DNA of 64,000 nucleotides from assembly GCF_003234445.2 (NCBI RefSeq), contig NZ_CP126269.1, positions 1,984,001-2,048,000 on the forward strand, in the 5' to 3' direction. Positions within the stretch are counted from its first letter, which is position 1. Each line of letters starts with the position of its first letter. This stretch comes from Curtobacterium sp. MCLR17_036. Its GTDB lineage: Bacteria > Actinomycetota > Actinomycetes > Actinomycetales > Microbacteriaceae. The position numbers and the translations under genes are program-made. Of the stretch, positions 43,473-51,926 are shown piece by piece. A model generated the notes under the pieces. It did no database searches. It was not told the DNA's origin and worked only from the letters and a program-made list of their open reading frames with translations.

Positions 43473-45033
43473 CGACGCGGCGGAACAGCGCGATGAACAT
43501 CGCGTCCGTCCCCACGCGGTGCGGCCAGAGCTGCACGGTGTCGCCGTCCGCCACCCGAGGGTCGCGGGCGGCGACGCCCCGGACGACCGACGCCGTGTCG
43601 AGCTGTTCGAGCAGGTCACCGTGCCGCCGCATGAGCGCGTCGACCTGCCCCCGGGTCTCGGCCAGGTGCGGCGAGCAGGTCACGTAGGCGAGCGTCCCGC
43701 CCGGCGCCAGGACCCGGACGGCCGCGTCGAGCAGCTCGGACTGCAGGGCCGCGAGCTCCTGGACGTCCTCCGGTGCCTTCCGCCAGCGCGCCTCCGGCCG
43801 ACGCCGCAGGGCGCCGAGCCCGGTGCAGGGCGCGTCGAGCAGGATGCGGTCGAAGGTGAGCCCGGTGCCGTCCCGCCCGTACCGCCGGGCGTCGCCCTCG
43901 ACGACGCGCACGTGGTCGCCGAACACGCCGAGCGCGTTCCGCACGAGGCCGGCACGCGCCGGCACGAGTTCGTTCGCGACGAGGGTCGCGCCGCCCTGCT
44001 GGGCCTCGGCCGCGAGCAGCGCCGCCTTCCCGCCGGGGCCGGCGCACATGTCGAGCCACCGCTCCCCCGCGCGCACCGCGGACGAGCGGCTGAGCGCCAG
44101 CGCGGCGAGCTGCGATCCCTCGTCCTGCACGCGCAGGCGACCAGCGGCGACGCCCGGCACGCGGGCCGGGTCGCCGGAGACGCCCCGGATGCCGACGGGT
44201 GACACCGGTGACGCGTCGGCCTCCGGCACCGGGTCGACGGTCCGGACGGGAGGCACGGTGCCGGTCGCCCCGTCGGCCTCCGGTTCGTCGTCGGCCGCCA
44301 CCAGGGCCGCCGGGGCGTCCGCCGCGCCGGTCGCGTCGGCGAACGCGGCGTCGTCGGCGTCCGTCGCGGTGCGCGCGGTGGCGGCGGCGACGTCCTCGTC
44401 GGTGGCGAGTCCGGGCAGCGCCGCGAGCTGGACCCGCGGCGCGGCGTTGTCCGCCGCGAGCAGGGCGGCGAGCTCGTCGCGGGAGCGCTCGGCGGCCAGG
44501 GCGTCGCGCAGCGCCGAGACGACCCACGTCGGGTGCGACCACCGTGTGGCGAGCAGGGCGTCGCCGCCGCGCCCCTCGGTGATGAGGGCGTCCCACTCGT
44601 CGTCGGACCGCGCGGCGATCTTCCGCATCACGGCGTTCACGAAGCCGGTCGCACGGCGGGCGCCGACCTCGCGCGCGAGCTCGACCGTGGCGTCGACCGC
44701 GGCGTGCGTCGGGGTCCGCATCGCGAGCAGCTGGTGGGCACCGAGCCGCAGCACGTCGAGCACGTCGGCCTCGATGTTCTCCGCACGGCGGCCGGACGCG
44801 AGCGCGATGACGACGTCGTAGCGGCCGAGCATCCGGATCGACCCGTAGGTCAGCTCGGTCGCGAACCCGGCGTCGCGGGCGGACAGGCCGGCGCGGCGGA
44901 TCCGCGTCGGCAGCAGCAGGTTCGCGTACGCGTCGTCGACCTGCACGGCACGGAGCACGTCGAACGCGACACGTCGGGCGTTCGCGGGGCGCGGGCCGCG
45001 GCGGACGCCCCGGGTGTTCGTCGGCTGGCTCAT
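43468..45033 (-). CDS. rsmB: 16S rRNA (cytosine-967-C5) methyltransferase RsmB
   Basis: RsmB has an N-terminal NusB-like domain (NARRVAFDVLRAVQVDDAY, FATELTYGSIRM) and a C-terminal methyltransferase domain: SAM motif WLDMCAGPGGKAALLA, cysteine in DAPCTGLGALRRRPEARW and the catalytic TCSPHLAETRGQV. At 521 aa it is about 60-80 residues longer than most homologues, because of an Ala/Asp/Pro-rich insert (about residues 215-285) between the domains. That insert contains the translated GGACGGGAGGC element (VPPVRT). The ATG overlaps the fmt stop (ATGA); the larger open frame upstream covers fmt and is spurious. Confidence 0.95.
   Translation of the reverse strand: MSQPTNTRGVRRGPRPANARRVAFDVLRAVQVDDAYANLLLPTRIRRAGLSARDAGFATELTYGSIRMLGRYDVVIALASGRRAENIEADVLDVLRLGAHQLLAMRTPTHAAVDATVELAREVGARRATGFVNAVMRKIAARSDDEWDALITEGRGGDALLATRWSHPTWVVSALRDALAAERSRDELAALLAADNAAPRVQLAALPGLATDEDVAAATARTATDADDAAFADATGAADAPAALVAADDEPEADGATGTVPPVRTVDPVPEADASPVSPVGIRGVSGDPARVPGVAAGRLRVQDEGSQLAALALSRSSAVRAGERWLDMCAGPGGKAALLAAEAQQGGATLVANELVPARAGLVRNALGVFGDHVRVVEGDARRYGRDGTGLTFDRILLDAPCTGLGALRRRPEARWRKAPEDVQELAALQSELLDAAVRVLAPGGTLAYVTCSPHLAETRGQVDALMRRHGDLLEQLDTASVVRGVAARDPRVADGDTVQLWPHRVGTDAMFIALFRRVG
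44244..44254 (+). repeat. GGACGGGAGGC half-copy inside rsmB
   Basis: An exact copy followed by ACGGTGCC, which extends the match to the terminator consensus. It lies antisense to rsmB, in the codons for the interdomain insert. Together with the low-complexity surroundings this suggests an inserted repeat that was tolerated in frame. Confidence 0.7.
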
Positions 45034-45965
45034 GCGAGGACCTTCCCGTCCAGTTCGCCCAGGCCGCGGGCCCAGGCGGCGGCGTCCATCGCCTTCTTGC
45101 CGGCCGGCTGCACCTCGAGCAGCGCCAGCGGGGTGTCGGCGGTCCCGACCAGCAGCCGGCCGCCGTGGAGTGCCAGCGCACCGGGCGCGAGCTGCGGGGC
45201 GGGGTCCCCCGTGCCTCCCGTCAGCCGGTTGCTGCGGAGCAGCTTCACCCGGGTCTCGCCGAGGTGGGCGTACGCGCCGGGCTCGGGTGTGACCCCGCGC
45301 AGGCGTGCGTGCACGACCGCGGCGGGGGCATCGAAGTCGATGCGGCCGTCCTCGATGGTGGTCTTCGGAGCCAGGGTCGGCGTCCCCGTCTGCTCGGTCG
45401 CCTCCGCGGTGCCGGCGGCGATGCCGTCGACCACCCGGGCGACGGTCTCGGCGCCGGACTCGGCCATGGCGGCGAGGACCTCGCCGGAGGTCGCCTCCGG
45501 GTCGATGTCGAACGGGTCGGACGCGTACACGGGGCCGGCGTCGAGCTCCTCGACGAGCTGGAACACCGTCGCGGCGGTCCGGGCATCGCCCGCCATGACG
45601 GCGCGCTGCACGGGCGCCGCACCGCGGTACGCGGGGAGGTCGGAGAAGTGCAGGTTCACCCAGCCGTGCCGGGGCGCGTCGAGGGCCGGCCGGCGGAGCA
45701 GCGCGCCGTAGGCGACGATGACGCCGAGGTCGACGTCGAGGGCGACCAGCTCCGCGGTGACCCCCTCGTCGACCCGGACCGCCTCGATGACCGGCAGTCC
45801 GAGCTCCGCCGCGGCCTGTGCCACCGGCGTCGGCGTCAGGACCCGCTTGCGCCCCTGCGGTGTCGGCGGACGGGTGAGGACCGCGGCGATCTCGTGGTCG
45901 GACGCCGCGAGGCGACGGAGGGTGGGGACGGCCGCAGCGGGGCTGCCGGCGACGACGAGACGCAT
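45030..45965 (-). CDS. fmt: Methionyl-tRNA formyltransferase
   Basis: Fmt formylates initiator Met-tRNA. The folate-binding domain has VVAGSPAAAVPTLRRL, YGALLRRPAL and the catalytic HFSDLPAYRGAAPVQRA (HxSxLPxxRG). The C-terminal OB-fold contains LEVQPAGKKAMDAAAWARG. I chose ATG at MRLVVAG (311 aa); an ATG three codons earlier is possible. A Gly/Pro-rich loop near residue 250 overlaps a 10/11 match to the GGACGGGAGGC word. It overlaps rsmB by 4 bases, so the two are coupled. Confidence 0.95.
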   Translation of the reverse strand: MRLVVAGSPAAAVPTLRRLAASDHEIAAVLTRPPTPQGRKRVLTPTPVAQAAAELGLPVIEAVRVDEGVTAELVALDVDLGVIVAYGALLRRPALDAPRHGWVNLHFSDLPAYRGAAPVQRAVMAGDARTAATVFQLVEELDAGPVYASDPFDIDPEATSGEVLAAMAESGAETVARVVDGIAAGTAEATEQTGTPTLAPKTTIEDGRIDFDAPAAVVHARLRGVTPEPGAYAHLGETRVKLLRSNRLTGGTGDPAPQLAPGALALHGGRLLVGTADTPLALLEVQPAGKKAMDAAAWARGLGELDGKVLA

Positions 45966-46032
45966 GGGGTCCATCGTCCCACGTGCGCACGGACCGACCG
46001 TCCCCGCGCGGGCGGCCGGCACGGACCCGTCG

Positions 46033-49002
46033 TCAGGACCACTGGTCCCGCAGGGACGGGGGCGTCCTCGTCGCCCCGGAGTCGCGACGAGCGCGCAGCA
46101 GCAGCACGAGCGACTCCGGCGAGTCGACCTCGTGGAGGCGACACGGACCGACGGAACGTGCCCAGTCGGCGGCGAACGCCTCGGCGTCCTCCCGCCGCCG
46201 ACCGATGCCGGTGGGGACCGCCAGGCAGCGGCTGCGACGGGTGAGCGTCTGAGCCGCCCAGAGCGCGAGCGTGAGCAACGGCGCCCGTCGGAGTCGCGCG
46301 CGGTCCCCGCGTCCGGTCTCGAGCAGGAACCGCGGCGTCCGGACCGGACCGAACAGCTCCGCGAGCGCGGTGGTCACCGTGCGGCGGTCTGCGACCGTGC
46401 CGCCGACGGCCTCCATGGTGAACGCCACCGGCACTCCGCCGGCCACGGTCGGGGTGACCCTGATGTCGCCGTCCCCGTACGCGGGGACGCGTCCGGCACG
46501 GTGCAGGCCGTCCAGCACGACCCGGACGGCACGTCGGTACCCGAGGGCGGTGTCGAGCCGCTGCCGGAGCGCGGTGCCCAACTGGCGCGCGACGGGCCAG
46601 GCGACCGCGATCGCGACGACCACGACGGCCACGGTCCCGACGGCGCCGAGGACGGCACCGCCGCGCCACAGTTCCACGAGGACGCGCAGCGACTGGCCCA
46701 CGACGGCGAGCACGAGCGCCAGGACCGCGCTCATCACGGCGGCCGCGGTGGGCCCGGTGGTGAAGGGAGCCACGTCCGGCTCGCGGAGGACGGTGGCGGT
46801 GCTCTCCCGGTCGGCGTACGGTTCACCGATGCGCCAGGCCCGACGGGTCTGCTCGCGGGGCGGGAGGGCAGCCGCGACGTCGTCGTCGAGTGCCCGGACG
46901 GTCTGCCGCCGGTCCTTGCCGACGAGTGCGACGAGTCGGCGGGCCTGCACGTCGGAGAGTGCGGTCCCGACTCCCCGGACGACCTGGGCGTCGTCCTCGC
47001 GGAGGAGTCCCCAGATCTGCTGGTGCTTGCGGTGCATCCGACTGACGTCCGGCGCGGCGAGGAGCGGGACGTCGGCGGGCAGGACCGCGGTGACGGTCCA
47101 GTTGTGGGCCACCTTGCGGGGCCAGGCCGGGTCGAGCCGGAGGGTGCGACCGCGGAGCTGCTGCGTGGCGGACGAGGTCGCCACGGCGGTGAGGTCGATC
47201 AGGGTGTTCGCCGCGGGGCAGTCCCAGCCCTCTCCGAGCAGTCCGCGCGTCCCGACCACCAGGCGGGTCGTGCCGTCCGTGAGCAGGGCCGAGACACCGG
47301 CGACGACCGCGGCCGAACCGGTGCCGCCGGTGTCGACCTCGAGGACGTCGGGTCCGTCCGCCGACGGCGAGGCGACCAGCTCGGCGTCGAGCAGGCGTCG
47401 CAGGGCGGGCAGGAGGAGGTCGGCGTCGCGGGCGGCGATGCGGAGGTGCTCCGCGGTGACGAGCACGGGCCGGAGTGCGGCGGTGGTCGGGTCGGCGACG
47501 ACGGTGCCGAACGTCCGGAGCGCACCGGCGCCGCGGCGTCCGCTGCCACGGGCGTTCCCGTGCGTGGCGTGGTCGGTGACGACGACGGCACGGAGGTGGT
47601 CCGCGGCGTCCTGTGCGAGTTCGAGTCGGAGGATCTCCGCGACGGCGCCGTCCTTCGCGGACGACGACGCGAGCACGGTGTCCACCGGGTCGCGACCGCG
47701 ACGCACCCCGCGGTCCGTCAGGGTGAACCCGAAGTCGACGATGGACCGCTTGATGCGCTGCCACTGTTCGGCCCGTTCGGGGTCGGGCAGGAGCCGGTCG
47801 AGTGCGTACCGGGCGAGGAGCCGGAGGCGCTGCTCCGCGTCGGGAGCGGTCCGGGCACCGGGGTGCACGAGGGCGAGGAGCGGGTGACCGGGTCGAACCT
47901 CGGCGAGCATGCGCGCAGCGGACTCGGCGACCGCGAAGTCGGCGTCGAACGCGCGGGCGAGTCGTGCCTCCGGCGACGCCTGCCCGGGACGTCCTCCGTC
48001 GCCCTCGGGGTCGTCGGCCGACGGTTGCAGGGTGTGCACGAGCCAGTCGGCGCCGTCGGGATCGTCGAACGTCGTGCCCACGAGCGCTTCGAGCCGTTCC
48101 TCGTGGTCGCGGAGGAACGCGCGTTCCTCGGCGCTGGGTTCGACGAACCAGACGTGGTCGCGGTACGGGGCGAGGTTGCCCTCCTTCACCACGGCCGGGG
48201 TGGGGACCTCGTGGTCGACGTCCCCGAGCAGCGCGGTGTAGTTGTCGTGCGCGTCCCGGTCGTCGGTGGACGGCAGGGTCGCGGTGAGTCCGATGAGCAG
48301 GGGCTCACGGCCCGACTCCCGGATGCGTGCCGCCAGGTACGCGACGACCAGCGCCCAGTGGTCGAGCAGGTGGTGGCACTCGTCGAGGACGATCGTCTCG
48401 ACACCGTGCGCGACGAGGCGGTCGACGAGGGCGCGCGCGTTCGGGTGGAGGGCGGCCTCGAGGAGCGCGGGGTCCTCGCGGGCGAGTCGTCGGCGGACGG
48501 CGCGGGAGCGCCGCGCGATGCCCGTCCGGTACGCCGTCGGGTTCGCGGTCTCGAGGTCGGCGAGCCACACCGCCGCAGCCTGTTCGTCCCGGCCGCCCTC
48601 GACGAGTTCGCGGCGCCAGTCCGCGGCGGCGACGTCCGTGAGCGGGTTCCCCGTCTCGAGCACCGAGAGCATCTGGTAGGTCAGCGCGGTCAGGTCCCCG
48701 AGGCGTGCGGGGTCCTCGGACACCGAGACCGACCGGCTGCCGTCGGAGGTGTCGAGGGCGGCCGCCGATGCGGCCCACTGGGCGCGGATCGTCGCGGTCG
48801 GAGCGAGTGCGACGGCCCGCGCCCCGTGCCGTCCGGCGAGCAGGAGACCGAGCAGGGTCTTGCCCGACCCCGGCGGTGCGACCACGTGCACGGGGTCGCC
48901 CGGCACGACCGGCACCCGCTCGAGCACGTCCGCCTGGTAGCGCCGCAGCGTCCCCCGGTAGCGCCAGCCCGTGAGCGGACCGCGCCGTTCCCCCGTCGTC
49001 AC
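46033..49002 (-). CDS. SF2 DEAD/DEAH helicase with two predicted membrane helices
   Basis: I recognise the superfamily but not the family. The 989-aa protein has a complete SF2 core: a Q-motif-like RRYQADVLERV, motif I APPGSGKT (residues 42-49), motif II DECHH (207-211), motif III GLTATLP, motif V GTRGLLGEGWDCP and motif VI QQLRGRTLRL (about 614). Between the RecA domains lies a ~200-residue helical insert. After the core come two strongly hydrophobic segments (about 756-779 and 780-805) and a ~185-residue C-terminal domain of unknown type. No nuclease motif is seen. The GTG start follows GGGGA. It sits between priA and fmt, an insertion-prone spot in other actinobacteria, and is divergent from a DUF4383 membrane gene. 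Confidence 0.8.
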   Translation of the reverse strand: MTTGERRGPLTGWRYRGTLRRYQADVLERVPVVPGDPVHVVAPPGSGKTLLGLLLAGRHGARAVALAPTATIRAQWAASAAALDTSDGSRSVSVSEDPARLGDLTALTYQMLSVLETGNPLTDVAAADWRRELVEGGRDEQAAAVWLADLETANPTAYRTGIARRSRAVRRRLAREDPALLEAALHPNARALVDRLVAHGVETIVLDECHHLLDHWALVVAYLAARIRESGREPLLIGLTATLPSTDDRDAHDNYTALLGDVDHEVPTPAVVKEGNLAPYRDHVWFVEPSAEERAFLRDHEERLEALVGTTFDDPDGADWLVHTLQPSADDPEGDGGRPGQASPEARLARAFDADFAVAESAARMLAEVRPGHPLLALVHPGARTAPDAEQRLRLLARYALDRLLPDPERAEQWQRIKRSIVDFGFTLTDRGVRRGRDPVDTVLASSSAKDGAVAEILRLELAQDAADHLRAVVVTDHATHGNARGSGRRGAGALRTFGTVVADPTTAALRPVLVTAEHLRIAARDADLLLPALRRLLDAELVASPSADGPDVLEVDTGGTGSAAVVAGVSALLTDGTTRLVVGTRGLLGEGWDCPAANTLIDLTAVATSSATQQLRGRTLRLDPAWPRKVAHNWTVTAVLPADVPLLAAPDVSRMHRKHQQIWGLLREDDAQVVRGVGTALSDVQARRLVALVGKDRRQTVRALDDDVAAALPPREQTRRAWRIGEPYADRESTATVLREPDVAPFTTGPTAAAVMSAVLALVLAVVGQSLRVLVELWRGGAVLGAVGTVAVVVVAIAVAWPVARQLGTALRQRLDTALGYRRAVRVVLDGLHRAGRVPAYGDGDIRVTPTVAGGVPVAFTMEAVGGTVADRRTVTTALAELFGPVRTPRFLLETGRGDRARLRRAPLLTLALWAAQTLTRRSRCLAVPTGIGRRREDAEAFAADWARSVGPCRLHEVDSPESLVLLLRARRDSGATRTPPSLRDQWS

Positions 49003-49164
49003 TCCCCGAGTCTCCCACGGGTCGCGCCGGACTCCCCGCGCGGCCCCGGGACACCGCATCCGGTCGGCGGTCGGTCGTCCCGCGTGCGCGTTCTGCGGAT
49101 CGACCGCGAACCGGCTGTGAGCGAGGTGAGTACGGTCGCACCCACCACGATCAGGGAGACGACC

Positions 49165-49620
49165 ATGTCCGATGTCACCACGTCCACCAACCGATACGCC
49201 GGCTCGAGCATCCAGAAGGTCGCGCTCGTCGTCGGCATCGTGTTCCTGCTCGTCGGGATCGCCGGCTTCGTGCCCGGCCTGACCTCCGGGTCGCTCGCGG
49301 GCGCCGGCCACGACTCGATGGCGATGCTGCTCGGGATCTTCCAGGTCTCGGTGCTGCACAACATCGTGCACCTGCTGTTCGGGGTCGTCGGGCTGGCGGC
49401 CGCCGGTCGCGCCTCCGGCTCGCGCATGTACCTGGTGATCGGCGGGATCGTCTACTTCGTGCTCTGGATCTACGGGCTCTTCACCGCCGGCCACTCCTCC
49501 GGTGCGAACTTCGTGCCGCTCAACAACGCCGACAACTGGCTGCACCTCGTGCTCGCCGTCGGCATGGTCGCGCTCGGTATCGTGTTCCCGCGCATGCGGC
49601 AGCGCCCGGTCGGCGCCTGA
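49165..49620 (+). CDS. DUF4383 membrane protein
   Basis: The 151-aa protein has four membrane helices (VALVVGIVFLLVGIAGFVPG, VLHNIVHLLFGVVGLAAAG, MYLVIGGIVYFVLWIYGLF, WLHLVLAVGMVALGIVF) with the DUF4383 hallmarks LHNIVHLLFG and NNADNWLHL. The conserved histidines inside the helices may bind a metal or haem, but the function is unknown. GGGAG lies about 5 bases before the ATG, and a strong hairpin follows. It is transcribed alone, divergently from the helicase gene. Confidence 0.87.
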   Translation: MSDVTTSTNRYAGSSIQKVALVVGIVFLLVGIAGFVPGLTSGSLAGAGHDSMAMLLGIFQVSVLHNIVHLLFGVVGLAAAGRASGSRMYLVIGGIVYFVLWIYGLFTAGHSSGANFVPLNNADNWLHLVLAVGMVALGIVFPRMRQRPVGA

Positions 49621-49642
49621 CGGCCGACGGCCGACCGAACGA

Positions 49643-49674
49643 CACGACCCCGGGGCGCGCGCTCCGGGGTCGTG
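49643..49674 (+). terminator. Terminator hairpin after the DUF4383 gene
   Basis: A perfect 11-bp stem (CACGACCCCGG/CCGGGGTCGTG) with a 10-base loop starts 22 bases after the stop codon. Its right arm forms the first unit of the 17-bp repeat that follows. Confidence 0.75.
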
Positions 49675-49697
49675 GTGTGTCCGGGGTCGTGGTGTGT
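49664..49697. repeat. 17-bp tandem repeat
   Basis: CCGGGGTCGTGGTGTGT occurs twice in tandem, followed by a partial third copy. The duplication extends the right arm of the terminator hairpin. Confidence 0.8.
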
Positions 49698-49747
49698 CCG
49701 GGGCCCGGCGACGGTGCCGGTGGGGCGGGGCGTGCGCCGGCGGCACG

Positions 49748-49896
49748 GCCTCGGCGCCGACGCTCCACGACGTGATCGCTGTCGCACGACGTCGGTGTCG
49801 TCGCACGACGTCGACGCCCGGCGTGGGCGCCGCCGGCACCGCCTCGGCGCCGACGCTCCACGACGTGATCGCTGTCGCACGACGTCGATGTCGTCG
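49748..49896. repeat. Duplicated 56-bp intergenic element
   Basis: Two 56-bp copies (49748-49803 and 49841-49896) are identical except for one base and start 93 bp apart. Within and between them GTCGCACGACGTCG occurs three times (49781, 49800, 49874). The 314-bp gap between the DUF4383 gene and the priA end holds only these repeats, the hairpin and the 17-bp repeat. I see no gene in it. Confidence 0.8.
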
Positions 49897-49934
49897 ATCG
49901 ACAGCGCCCACCCCGAGCAGCGCGTCCGCGCGCG

Positions 49935-51917
49935 TCAGACCTCGGTGAACGGCTCCGCGTCGTCGAGCCGGGCCCGCAGCGCCGGCGCGGCACGTCGGCG
50001 GTTGCCGCCGGGCAGCACCCGCCGGGTCGACGACCGGCGGATGACCTCGGCCTTGAGCGTCGCCGCGACCTCGGCGCCGTGCGCGTACGGGAACCGCACG
50101 ATCACCCGGACCGAGCCCGGCAGGGCGTCGTCCTCGACGGGCACCGGCCCGAGGACCGGACCGGCGGTGAGCCCCTCGAGCGCCTCGACCGCTGCGGTGA
50201 CCGCCTGGTCGGTGCCGGTCAGCGTCGCCACCCGGACGGCGGGCGGGAAGTGCAGCTCGCGCCGGTCGGTCAGCTCGTCGTGCGCGGGTCCGTCGAGCCG
50301 CCACAGCGCCATCGCCGTCGCGAGCTTGCCGCCGATTCCCACCAGGTAGACCTCGGCGCCCGGTGCGCCCTTCGCCGCGGCGTCGGTCCAGAAGCGCAGG
50401 ACGTCCTCCTGCACGCGCAGGCCCTCTCGCGCGAGCATCTTCTCGCCGTCGAGCAGGAGCACGCAGGCGTACCCGCCCGCGACGCTCGGTTCGGCCCCGC
50501 GGGTCGCGACCACGACGGACGGCTTCGCGGGGACCTCGTCGAGCGGTCGGGAGCCGTCCGCCACGACGATCCGGGTGCCGGGGAAGGCGCGGCCGAGCTC
50601 GTCGGCGGTGCGCTGGGCGCCCTGGCCGACCGGCTTGACCGTGCCGTTGCCACAGGTCGGGCACCGGAAGCCCACGGCGAGGGCGCCGCAGAACCGGCAC
50701 TGCGGCGTGGCACCGCGGTGCGGGCTGCCGAGCGGTCCCCCGCACACCCGGCAGTGCGCGCGCTCCCCGCACTCCGCGCAGACCAGGCCGGTGCCGAAGC
50801 CCGGGCTCGCCACCTGCACCAGGACGGGGCCGTGCTGGCTCGCCTCGCGGGCGGCCCGCCACGCCGAGCTCGGGATCCGTGCCTGGGCCGCGTAGCCGTC
50901 GGCGCCGGTCTGCTGCAGGGTCGGGATCACCTTCGGCGTCTTCGCCCGGTACGGGGTGACCTCCTGCAGCCAGTGCAGTTCGACGAGCCGCTGGACGTCG
51001 GTGCTCCGGGCGTGGGACAGGAACAGCAGCGCCGCCCCGGACTGCGCCGCGCGCACCAGGGCGACGTCCCGCGTGTGCACGTACGGCGCCCGGGGCTCGG
51101 CGAACGAGGCGTCGCCGTCGTCCCACATCGCGATGAGGCCGAGGGTCGTCGCCGGCGCGTACACGGCGGTGCGGTTGCCGATCGCGACGACGGCGTGCGA
51201 CCGGGCCTGCAGCAGGGCCTTCGCCCGCTGGCCGTTCGTCTGCTTCGCGTCGAACCGCACGACGCGTTCGGCGGGGAGCACGGCGAGCAGCGCGCGCTCG
51301 AGGTCGCCGACGTCGCGGAAGTCCGGGACGGCGATGACGGCCGACTCCTCGGCGGCGAGGGCGTGCGCGGCGGCCTGTGCGAGCGTCGCCGCCCACCCGG
51401 GCACCCAGACGGGTGCGGACTCCGGACCGAGTGCGACGGGGTGCGGCACCGCGGCGACGGCGGCCCGGCCGTGCTCGGCGACGATGCCCTCGAGCACGCC
51501 GTCGGTGTACCCGGTGACCGCTGGCGGGGTGACCGCGGGTGGTGTCCACGTGGTGTCGCGGGCGAGCCACGCCTTCTCGGCGCGGACCTGACGGGTCGGG
51601 ACGGCGAGCCGGAGCACGTCCGAGGCGACCCCGGCGGCGCGGTCGGCCACGGCGCGGGCGAGGGTCCAGATCTCGGGCGCCAGGACCGGCACCGGGGACA
51701 GGACGGCCTCGACCTGGCTGAGCTCGCCCGGGTACTCACCTTCGCTGACGATCTCGACGACGTACCCATCGGACATCCGGGCGCCGGTGCGCAGCGGCAC
51801 CTTCACCCGGACCCCCGCGACGCAGTCGTCCTCGAGCTCGGCCGGCACCCGGTAGTCGAACAGTCGGTCCAACTGCGGGAGCGGCGAGTCGAGGACGACC
51901 CGCGCGACGGTGGTCAC
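49935..51917 (-). CDS. priA: PriA-like primosomal protein N', helicase motifs degenerate
   Basis: PriA restarts stalled forks. The N-terminal DNA-binding domain (LFDYRVPAEL, VRVKVPLRTG) and the zinc-binding region with paired cysteines (CAECGERAHCRVCGG, CRFCGALAVGFRCPTCG, residues ~375-425) are present. Walker A and the DEAH box are not recognisable: the P-loop position reads VIAVPDFRDVGDLERAL. This matches actinobacterial PriA proteins annotated as probable primosomal protein N', which appear to have lost ATPase function. Length is 660 aa with a GTG start. It follows metK by 9 bp, so the two are co-transcribed. Confidence 0.92.
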   Translation of the reverse strand: MTTVARVVLDSPLPQLDRLFDYRVPAELEDDCVAGVRVKVPLRTGARMSDGYVVEIVSEGEYPGELSQVEAVLSPVPVLAPEIWTLARAVADRAAGVASDVLRLAVPTRQVRAEKAWLARDTTWTPPAVTPPAVTGYTDGVLEGIVAEHGRAAVAAVPHPVALGPESAPVWVPGWAATLAQAAAHALAAEESAVIAVPDFRDVGDLERALLAVLPAERVVRFDAKQTNGQRAKALLQARSHAVVAIGNRTAVYAPATTLGLIAMWDDGDASFAEPRAPYVHTRDVALVRAAQSGAALLFLSHARSTDVQRLVELHWLQEVTPYRAKTPKVIPTLQQTGADGYAAQARIPSSAWRAAREASQHGPVLVQVASPGFGTGLVCAECGERAHCRVCGGPLGSPHRGATPQCRFCGALAVGFRCPTCGNGTVKPVGQGAQRTADELGRAFPGTRIVVADGSRPLDEVPAKPSVVVATRGAEPSVAGGYACVLLLDGEKMLAREGLRVQEDVLRFWTDAAAKGAPGAEVYLVGIGGKLATAMALWRLDGPAHDELTDRRELHFPPAVRVATLTGTDQAVTAAVEALEGLTAGPVLGPVPVEDDALPGSVRVIVRFPYAHGAEVAATLKAEVIRRSSTRRVLPGGNRRRAAPALRARLDDAEPFTEV

Positions 51918-51926
51918 GCGGTCGCC

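Noticed and set aside
43468..45990. A single 840-aa fmt-rsmB fusion
   Set aside because: The first third is an off-frame reading of fmt. The true rsmB starts at the ATG overlapping the fmt stop.
49664..49896. The repeats after the DUF4383 gene as a CRISPR array
   Set aside because: Unit lengths (17 and 56 bp) and the lack of regular unique spacers or cas genes do not fit.
46033..51570. One giant protein joining the priA region to the helicase
   Set aside because: The frame is open by chance upstream of 49002. Sequence before the GTG is Arg/Pro-rich and overlaps priA and the DUF4383 gene; the helicase begins at VTTGERRG.
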